NCBI GenBank assembly: GCA_949752745.1
Contig: OX457031.1
Span: 44,270,269-44,334,268, forward strand
DNA length: 64,000 nucleotides
Direction: 5' to 3'
Source: Protula sp. h YS-2021
Lineage: Eukaryota; Annelida; Polychaeta; Sabellida; Serpulidae
Positions 56,508-64,000 of the stretch are shown piece by piece. The translations under genes and the position numbers were made by a program. The notes below the pieces were generated by a model. It did not search any database and was not told the DNA's origin. It saw nothing but the letters and a program-made list of their open reading frames with translations. Every line of letters begins with the position of its first letter. Position 1 is the stretch's first letter.

Positions 56508-57588
56508 CTACAAGAACGAACTTCTGTGAAACCGGTGACCAAAAAAAAACTTGAAAATGTTATTAATTGATACAGCGCTCGAAATTTCTCATTGGGTACA
56601 TCTCTCCCGTATATCTGTCACTGGACAGGCCCTGCAGCAGAACGCCCGTTTAGTTTTTATGAGAAATCTTCCCCAGTTTCGCTTTAAGGTCAAGTTGTAT
56701 CTGAGAAGGTGTGGGGATGCACTATATTTTTAAGCGTATCAGGTGTGTGTGTGTGGGGGGGGGGGGGGGGGAGGGAATTATGTAGGAACTCTCGTTCTTT
56801 TACTTTAAAGAGAAAGCACACGGTCCATCGCGAGCACCCCCCCCCCCCCCCCTCAACTGGTGAACGAATGAAATTGCCCATTTCAAAATTCTGATAGGCC
56901 ATAAATTAATTATTTTAAATAAAAAATGAGCAGAGTCACAGAGATCTCCCTCCATATAACTGTTTTCATTCAAAACGATATACAGAACACATTTAACCTC
57001 TTTTACATTAATGTAACTGAATGAACAAAATGTCGACTGAAAACAATTGCCAACGGATCAGTCACAAAACGTAGCCCTGTTCAGGCATAAAGTTTATATT
57101 TAAGAAACAAATTTTTGACAAGACAGAAAACAAAACATAAAAAAAATTTCAATTTAAGGCATGTAATAAAAACACCCACGACCTCGTTCCCGGCAAGACA
57201 AGGGCAAGAAAAAACACATTTTACTCACATGTCACGAAGCGTTATTATAGCATTTGATTCAGTCAGTTCAAAACAGGGCAATACTTTAATTTATGTTACT
57301 TTAATAATAATATTCCTTATTTGTTATTCATATTGAGAACATTCATTGTGGTTAATTCAGCGATAAATTATTTTAAATTTCATATATTCTGATAGAGGGC
57401 AGAAAATTCATAAAACTGCTGGCAAGCACCACATTTTTATCTTACAACAGAAATATATTGAAATGGGCGGGGGAGGGGCGGGGGCACGTCTTTTACTGAA
57501 GACGGTAGGCTGTCATTACTCGAGTTATCCGCTCAGTTGTAAGACCATTCTCACGATGCACTTTTTTACAGGGGCTCGGACGAAAATG
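56506..57588. other. Intergenic, 3' side of BRCA1
   Basis: No gene. G run at 56755-56772 and C run at 56836-56851. I found no perfect AATAAA close to the BRCA1 stop in the sense direction, so its 3' end is undefined. Confidence 0.35.
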
Positions 57589-60500
57589 TCAAGACGTTCC
57601 AGGAATGACTGAATATTTCTGCAGGTCTTTGATTTCATATTCTCCAACGGTGTCTAAAAGCCACTCCTTCGCCACGACCGGTACTGCGCACATCTTGTGT
57701 ATTTCTGTCAAATAAAAATTGCAACAAGTAACGTACAAGTTCTGCAGAGATTAAAAATATTGTTGCAAAATGTTTCTTTACTTCGTAATGAAGTAAAAAA
57801 AGTTTAAATAATGGAATATTTAATCCAATTTTATTTATTGTTCTGCCAATCAAGTGCTCAGAATTTCGAACCAGACCGTTAAGTGACAGTGGCCCAGCTG
57901 TCTTCAAAGAAGAAAGGAAGGAGTCGTAACATTTACAAGGATCAGGAACAGGGCGGTATTTTCCTTTTCGTGTCGTTTTAAGACACGGTGCATCTTCTGA
58001 GAATTCAGCCGTCGCTCAAAACTCGGTTTGACTACCACAAACTGAAGTAACTCTTTATCATCGAATAATTAAGATAACTAGAGCAGTGTGCAAGCCCACA
58101 TATTCCCCACAGGCCCCCATCAGTTAAACACGGCATCAATAGTTGAAATTTTCCAAGTCCAGCTGGTCCATTTTCCTTGGACAAACCCGGCCCATTTACA
58201 ATACCGATCTGTGTTTGTTCCCATAGAAGCTACATACCAAGTTTCATTAAAATCCTTGCAGCAGTTTTTAAGTTATCGTGTTAACAAGCTCTTGATGACA
58301 GACCAACCGACAGACACACGCGGTCGATCGCATATATCCCCCCCCCCCCCCCCCCTGTGGGGAATAAAATATCGCCATTTTTATTATCTCCATCATCGTT
58401 CTTTTGTTATATTTCCTTCTTTTTTTCTCAATCTCCCCCTCCCTCTTGTTCCTTTTTATTTATTTATTTATTTATATTATTGTTTTTTTTTTTGCTTTTG
58501 TAATCAGGACTATAAAGTCAGATCTATCACGTATACGCAATGTAAGAGTGTGTAATGGTAGACCTAATGGCTAGCTTCGCTATGGTGAGAGTGCGTAATG
58601 GCTGACTTACTGGCCAGCTTCGGTATGGTAGGAGTGCGTAATGGCTGATTTACTGGCTAGCTTCGATATGGTAAGAGTGCGTAATGGCAGACTTACTGGC
58701 CAGCTTTGGTATGGTAAGAGTGCGTAATGTCTGACTTACTGGCCAGCTTTGGTATGGTGAGAGTGCGTAATGTCTGACTTACTGGCTAGCTTCGGTATGG
58801 TGAGAGTGCGTGATGGCAGACTTACTGGCCAGCTTCGGTATGGTGAGTGCGTAATGTCTGACTTACCGGCTAGCGTCGGTATGGTAAGAGTGCGTCATGG
58901 CAGACTTACTGGCTAGCGTCGGTATGGTAAGAGTGCGTAATGTCTGACTTACTGGCCAGCTTTGGTATGGTGAGAGAGCGTAATGTCTGACTTACTGGCT
59001 AGCTTTGGTATGGTAAGAGTGCGTAATGGCTGACTTACTGGCCAGCTTTGGTATGGTAAGAGTGCGTAATGTCTGACTTACTGGCCAGCTTTGGTATGGT
59101 GAGAGTGCGTAATGTCTGACTTACTGGCTACCTTCGGTATGGTAAGAGTGCGTGATGGCAGACTTACTGGCCAGCTTCGGTATGGTGAGTGCGTAATGTC
59201 TGACTTACCGGCTAGCGTCGGTATGGTAAGAGTGCGTCATGGCAGACTTACTGGCTAGCGTCGGTATGGTAAGAGTGCGTAATGTCTGACTTACTGGCCA
59301 GCTTTGGTATGGTGAGTGCGTAATGTCTGACTTACCGGCTAGCGTCGGTATGGTAAGAGTGCGTCAAGGCAGACTTACTGGCTAGCGTCGGTATGGTAAG
59401 AGTGCGTAATGGCAGACTTACTGGCTAGCTTCGGTATGGTAAGAGTGCGTAATGGCTGACTTACTGGCTAGCTTCGGTATGGTAAGAGTGCGTAATGGCA
59501 GACTTACTGGCTAGCTTCGGTATGGTAAGAGTTCGTAATGGCTGACTTACTGGCTAGCTTCGCTATGGTGAGAGTGCGTAATGGCTGACTTACTGGCTAG
59601 CTTCGGTATGGTAAGAGTGCGTAATGGCAGACTTACTGGCTAGCTTCGGTATGGTAAGAGTGCGTAATGGCTGACTTACTGGCTAGCTTCGCTATGGTGA
59701 GAGTGCGTAATGGCTGACTTACTGGCTAGCTTCGGTATGTCGCGTGCGCGGTTCTGTTCCACGACAACAACAGGCGTCTTGTTAGTGCTAAATGTGAACA
59801 GCGTCGGCTGCTCTACAGTACTCGCCCCACACAACTCCGCCACCTCTCGCAACTCGCCTGCAACCAGCCATTCAATCAATCCAAATAAACATGTTTCAGA
59901 GCACCTGTGGTCCAATAAGAAAATCAAACATGGTTGAACTCGTAAATCTATGCAAGCGGTAACTATTTGCCACTGAATCGCACTGGGAAAAGAAAAACAT
60001 ATTCTCGTTTCTCATCCCATTTTAAAATTTTACCCGATAGCCGGCAATTTTTTTATAATAATTAATTTTTCTTGAAACTAACAGACCCAGCCGGAGCCTA
60101 ACTTTTCTTCTTCATTTTCAGAATTTCGATGTCACGGTGTTGGCCGAAAATGCATGTTTCGGTCTTTTTCCACGTATGGTTTGCTGGTTTCTATACAGTG
60201 TTTGCATGACACAACACTTACTGCATCAATTAACAGTTGCTGGTTGACGGGACTGAAATGTTTCTTGTGTGAAAATGCAACTCCCGAAAGCGCGAAAGCA
60301 TAAGTTCAGTAGAAATTTTTCTTTTAAAGGCCATTTTCACTATTTTGTCTGCGTTTCAGGCAAATCCTCTACTTCAAAATTTTATACATCATGCCTGTAT
60401 ATTTCTCTTTTCATTCGGAACTGTTTTATTTGCGATTTTAGGGATCATACGGCCAGGGGACGAGGACCAAGGTTATTTTTTCCCCCGCCTTGTAGTTCTC

Positions 60501-62511
60501 CCGCAAAAAATAACATGGGTCGAATCATATCAGTGACGTTACTGAAGAGACAACAAATAGAAGGTGACGGTTTGGTGGGTGTGCATTAAGACAGACACAC
60601 TTTATAGGGCGTGCTAATCTATATTATATCGCAATTGGTTAAGCATAGAAATTCTTCAGTAAGACATCTCAGGCTGGCCAGATTAAAATATCATAGTATT
60701 AAAAGTGTTAGACAGACGGAGAGACCCGAATTCTCCAGCCCCTGTTCCGCACCACGTTTAATTGCGCTTAATTTAAGTAAAAAGGTACAGACTTACAGAC
60801 TTGAAGGAGTTCAAACGATCCAAAACAGCAGATCTCGAAGTTGGCGAGAAGTAATTCGTCACTTTCGCGCGCTCGCTCAGGGGCATGATGGATGTTTTCC
60901 CCGCGCAAAGTATCGCCGACAATCTCGTAGCAGGCCTACAATATGCCAAATTTCAGAACGTGAGGAAAAAAGTAGCTTTTAAAGAAAAAATTTAAAGAAA
61001 ACAAGAAGAGCATTAATCTAAAATTTCCAACAAATTCAATCAAAGTGCAGCAGCCATAGCACTGTGGAAAAGTAAGATTTTTAATGCCGCCAATTGACCT
61101 ATTCTTGAAGAATCGCCAAAAATGTAATTTTTTGAAAGAGGACCATCTGAAGAACGTTCTTGCAAAATTTAAAAGGAATCAGGTTAATACCGCAGAAAAA
61201 ATATTTTGAAGAAACGGCTAACAAAAAAAAAAAAAAATAAATAAATAAAATGGCGTCGTTTGGCTAATTTTTGCCAAAAAAAGTAACTTTCAGGAGACAA
61301 CCATCCAGAGAACCTGGGAGGAGAAGCGATTTTTCAACTTAAAAGCGTACATAAGCACATACTTTCAACGACTGCTATAGCACCTGCTTCTGTAGAAGCT
61401 GTGGCTAAGAAGAAATAACTGACAAGAACTAAGCTCAGGTAGCCAGTCTAAACCGCAGCGGAGTTTAGTCCCAGCAATGTCTCCAACCAGCCACACCAAA
61501 CAGTAAGTTATTTAACCAAAACCATATTGGTCATGTGACTATTCCGCGCGAGACTTGAGGCACAGGCAGGCAGTCAACTACGCAATGCTTTGTTCATTCC
61601 GTAACCAATCTATCAGCCAATCACTTGGGCATACCTCCGGCAGAAGACGCTCTTGCATGAGGCTGTCCACGCACCACTGCACACTAACAATCCACGCTTT
61701 GCCCGCGATGCCCTGGAAATATTTGAGTGTCCGCGCGCAAAGACGCCCGTTCGTGTCCGCTGCAACCAACAGAACAGAAGTATGACGTCACACCTTAACA
61801 TTTAACTACGTCACTACACGACACGACCCCGCAACCATTCTATAATCAAGCGCTTTTTTGACAGCATATTACTCTCGCTACCGAGCATTTATTGATTTCA
61901 AAAAAATGTGAAGAATTTCAGCCATGCACTGGATAATTAATAACATAATTGCGTGATATAAAGATGGCGGTTCACTTTGTCTTTAAAACAATTTTCTTAA
62001 CACAAGCCCATTGTAAGTTTATTTATGCACAGCAAAGAGTTGTTAAATGTGACGCACCTGGTTTGACCAGCACATGGGTCACTGTAGGGTTGTATTTGCT
62101 TGTCATTTTACAGCCCAAAAGCTCGACCAGCTTGTCAACGTAAGGCTGTAAACAAAAACAAGACAAAATAACTACAATGTATAACAAATAAGTCTCTGGT
62201 ACGAAACAAGTGGTTAGTAAACCGGAAAACAGCGACGTAGTCAACGAAACTGTGTCATAAGAAAAATCCTTGACTCGCCTCGGTCATGCATTGTACTACT
62301 AACGTTACCAATGAGGCAGAATGTCCATTATTATACTAATAACACACACGGAAGGTTAATAATCAGACTGCTTACCTTGTGGATAATTTTGCTGATACCC
62401 GTGGAGCAGAATGTCCAGAATGGCTTCGCGGGAAACATGCCGCTGCTAAGGCCGGGGCTCCACAACTGACTGCGTTCTCCAATAACCGGACCGCTCTGCC
62501 TGACGACCATG
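57589..62511 (-). CDS. BRCA1: BRCA1 orthologue, 3' part encoding both BRCT repeats
   Basis: Six exons in transcript order: about 62511-62376 (5' limit uncertain), 62145-62058, 61759-61635, 60935-60797, 59857-59723, 57704-57589. The last five join in frame by GT-AG to 200 residues plus TGA. Seen: FCSTGISKI and VDKLVELLGCK (start of BRCT1), NPTVTHVLVKPADTNGRLC, RTLKYFQGIAGKAWIVSVQW, the linker EIVGDTLRGENIHHAPERAR, FEICCFGSF, VAELCGASTVEQ, TPVVVVEQ (BRCT2) and KMCAVPVVAKEWLLDTVGEY. Linker and BRCT spacing match human BRCA1 nearly residue for residue and exclude BARD1. In human BRCA1 the repeats bind pSer-x-x-Phe partners through S1655/G1656, K1702, R1699 and M1775; here the equivalents are Thr-Gly, Lys, Arg and Met. 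Known role: nuclear ubiquitin ligase with BARD1 in homologous recombination. The RING and central region should lie beyond base 64000. The donor of the 59723 exon lies inside a minisatellite. Confidence 0.93.
58102..58366. mobile_element. MITE with TTCCCCACAGG termini, in the last BRCA1 intron
   Basis: Ends 'tattccccacagg' and 'cctgtggggaata' are inverted. The interior has 'accaagtttcattaaaatcc', 'cagtttttaagttatcgtgt' and a degraded '(gac)' region, typical of short invertebrate elements. C run at 58337-58354. Non-coding. Confidence 0.65.
58535..59740. repeat. 43-bp minisatellite, about 28 copies, overlapping a BRCA1 splice donor
   Basis: Unit of 43 bp made of 'gtaatggctgacttactggc', 'tagcttcggtatggtaagag' and 'tgc'; some units lack 3 bp ('ggtgagtgcg') and a three-unit higher-order pattern recurs. 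On the minus strand nearly every unit has CTAGCCA|GTAAGTC, the same sequence as the functional end of the BRCA1 exon at 59723. The array starts inside the exon's last 17 coding bases and extends about 1.2 kb into the intron. At least three units read CTAGCCG|GTAAGT, a better donor. Confidence 0.95.
61030..61410. repeat. Dispersed repeat, family R1 (copy 5), in a BRCA1 intron
   Basis: 'gaagaatcgccaaaaatgta', 'aaggaatcaggttaataccg', then 'ggctaatttttgcc', 'cttaaaagcgtacataagca' and 'ctttcaacgactgctatagc', matching the end of the copy at 48.9 kb. Confidence 0.55.
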
Positions 62512-63479
62512 CTTGTAATTGAAAACAAGACAGTTAAGTGACGGTGTCCACGTGCCGTCAGAGTAACAAGACACAGCTGGCGGAAATTTCAATTCTATTA
62601 ACTATTTTCTGTATCGTCAACATTGAGTTAAGTCAACATTTGGGGTGCAAAATTTAGTTTGTGTTCATTCCAACAACGACATCAACAGCTTAACAATATG
62701 CAGAGGTGCCTCCGAGAGTCTCTGCAAAATGTGCAAATTTTCAACCGCAACATCAGTTGCTGATCGATCAAAAAACAGTTACATGCAGCATATATTCACT
62801 GCGTAAAACTCTACTCATAATTTCTCAAAGCTCCATGCATGTGAGAATTTTCTATCCATTGTTGACAAAGTGACAATGCGTCAAAAAATGCGTCAATTTA
62901 TTTGCCGACTTCAAAAATTATGCGACATTGCACATCTGCAATGGATCTACCTCTTCACTGTGTTAAGTTTCAAAAGGCTGGGCCTCCCAGTTTCTAACAT
63001 TTTTCTGCACAACCACACCGCACACTCCCGCTCCCTCCTCCACCCCCACCCTCCCCCGCCAAGCTGAAGCGCCAATTTCTGCCCAATTCCAAAAATAATA
63101 TATACTGGTACTGTGTCAAGTTCTAAAAGGCTGAGCCTTGTAGTTTCTCAGAACTTATCAAGACAACTCCAATCTCAATGCAAAACGTGTAATTTGTTTT
63201 ACTTGCCTGATATTTTGGGGTCTAGGACATTAACCCCGGGCTAAGCCTCCCGTGACCAAATCCCCGGACCAAAACCCGGAGATCAATGTACAAAGAATTT
63301 CTAAAGACATATTCCACTACTTTCGCTTAGTGCCTAGTCTGTCACTGCATTGCCTTCCTTCTGAGTGCCTCTTGCCCCTTATAATCCTTTCCTCACTGGA
63401 AATTGCACTGGGGGGGGGGGCGGGGCGTGGACGAATCGGCATCTACTTAATCTCTTGATGCTCAAGTGTTACAGCTTCT
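62512..63479. other. Presumed BRCA1 intron, repeat-rich
   Basis: No exon recognised on the minus strand. 62870-63160 holds two partial copies of the 55-kb repeat family. G run at 63410-63425. Confidence 0.4.
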
Positions 63480-63900
63480 GTGTATAAGGGGAGGTCCTTA
63501 ACTGTGAAAGTATACCAAATCTGCACTGTGGAAATAATACACAGCAGAAGAGGAAAGGCGAAAATAGCTGTTGATAATTACATATACATCCAGAAACGCA
63601 AGGATCAGGACAGTATCAGGTGGTTATGTGAACGCTTCAACTCTGGATGTGAAGGGTCAATTAAGACTTCACTGACCGTCACCGCTCCAGAATTGTGTAC
63701 ACCACACGACCATGATCCTGATCCCAGCAGGATTGAGGTCAGCAGATGTGTGACATTCAAAAAAAAAATCAGAACCGTTTTGGAGACCAGAACAGTCTGG
63801 ACGACACGTTCAATTACGCAGTTATATCAAAACACGTTACAACAGTTTCACCAATTTTCAAAACACTGTCATTTTGACAATTTTTCACGAATCCAAACAA
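63480..63900 (+). CDS. FLYWCH-type zinc-finger open frame
   Basis: Open from ATG 63480. Residues about 20-85 fit the FLYWCH finger: RRGKAKIAVDNYIYIQKRKD then SIRWLCERFNSGCEGSIKT and a terminal PHDHDPDPSRIEV. The pattern is hydrophobic-Tyr strand, Trp-x-Cys, Cys, and His-x-His, the zinc ligands of the family (C2H2, about 60 residues). FLYWCH fingers occur in DNA-binding regulators and in proteins derived from MULE-like transposons. It lies opposite to BRCA1, probably within its intron. After about 63790 the frame runs into the dispersed repeat of the 55-kb family, so the real 3' boundary is earlier. It could be an exon of a separate gene, a domesticated copy, or a transposon fragment. Confidence 0.6.
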
Positions 63901-64000
63901 AAATACGACGCGGGACACCCGCTATATGTGTTGTATCCCTGTGAGATTTGCCAACTGTCGACAGAAAACTTAAGCATCAGAGATGCAAAGCCCCCAGCCA

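Noticed and set aside
58535..59740. Possible CRISPR-like or regulatory repeat array
   Set aside because: A tandem minisatellite with no spacers; its interest lies in the splice donor overlap.
60611..60982. 123-codon plus-strand frame
   Set aside because: It is the antisense shadow of the BRCA1 exon at 60797-60935.
57589..62511. BARD1 as an alternative identity
   Set aside because: RTLKYF, GIAG, the linker length and the KMCAVPVV block match BRCA1 and not the BARD1 BRCT repeats.

Overview
This is a metazoan nuclear window, about 37-40% GC by eye, with spliced genes, many decayed transposable elements and numerous mini- and microsatellites. The repeat types (Nimb/I-clade LINEs with a tethered RNase H, a short retroposon sharing the LINE-like 3' tail, Helitron-type termini, Tc1 relics, L2/CR1 reverse transcriptases) suggest a marine lophotrochozoan, most likely a mollusc. 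That assignment is inference, not proof.

Two host genes can be reconstructed exon by exon, both on the minus strand. DDX42 (SF3b-associated DEAD-box RNA helicase) occupies 24045-35576 as 20 coding exons joining in frame to 729 residues. The 3' part of a BRCA1 orthologue occupies 57589 to about 62511 as six exons covering both BRCT repeats and the stop codon; its 5' part should lie beyond base 64000. A third minus-strand exon at 1-173 runs off the left edge and is unidentified. On the plus strand near the right edge, 63480-63900 encodes a FLYWCH-type zinc finger, probably inside a BRCA1 intron.

Left third (about 2.7-19.8 kb): a decayed L2/CR1 reverse transcriptase, then a nest of Nimb-like LINEs, all on the minus strand. 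An old near full-length copy (Nimb-1, 4187-15800) is split by a younger full-length copy (Nimb-2, 5086-10603, 9-bp target duplication) and by a Helitron-like insertion ending at 12336. A third, 5'-truncated copy (Nimb-3, 16717-19791) has a perfect 13-bp target duplication and an open 963-codon ORF2. A 35-bp minisatellite follows at 21.05-22.03 kb.

Middle (24-36 kb): DDX42. Its introns hold two minisatellites and a pair of abutting foldback DNA transposons with TGTTACAG termini. Just upstream (36-43 kb) are an L2/CR1 element, a Helitron terminus, a short retroposon with a perfect 12-bp target duplication, another reverse transcriptase fossil and a 1.08-kb palindrome.

Right third (43-64 kb): two deleted Tc1-like elements, several dispersed repeat families, a 51-bp tandem array open in several frames, then BRCA1. 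The most interesting observation is that the 5' splice donor of the penultimate BRCA1 exon lies in the first unit of a 43-bp minisatellite of about 28 copies, so the intron begins with a tandem series of near-identical donor sites.
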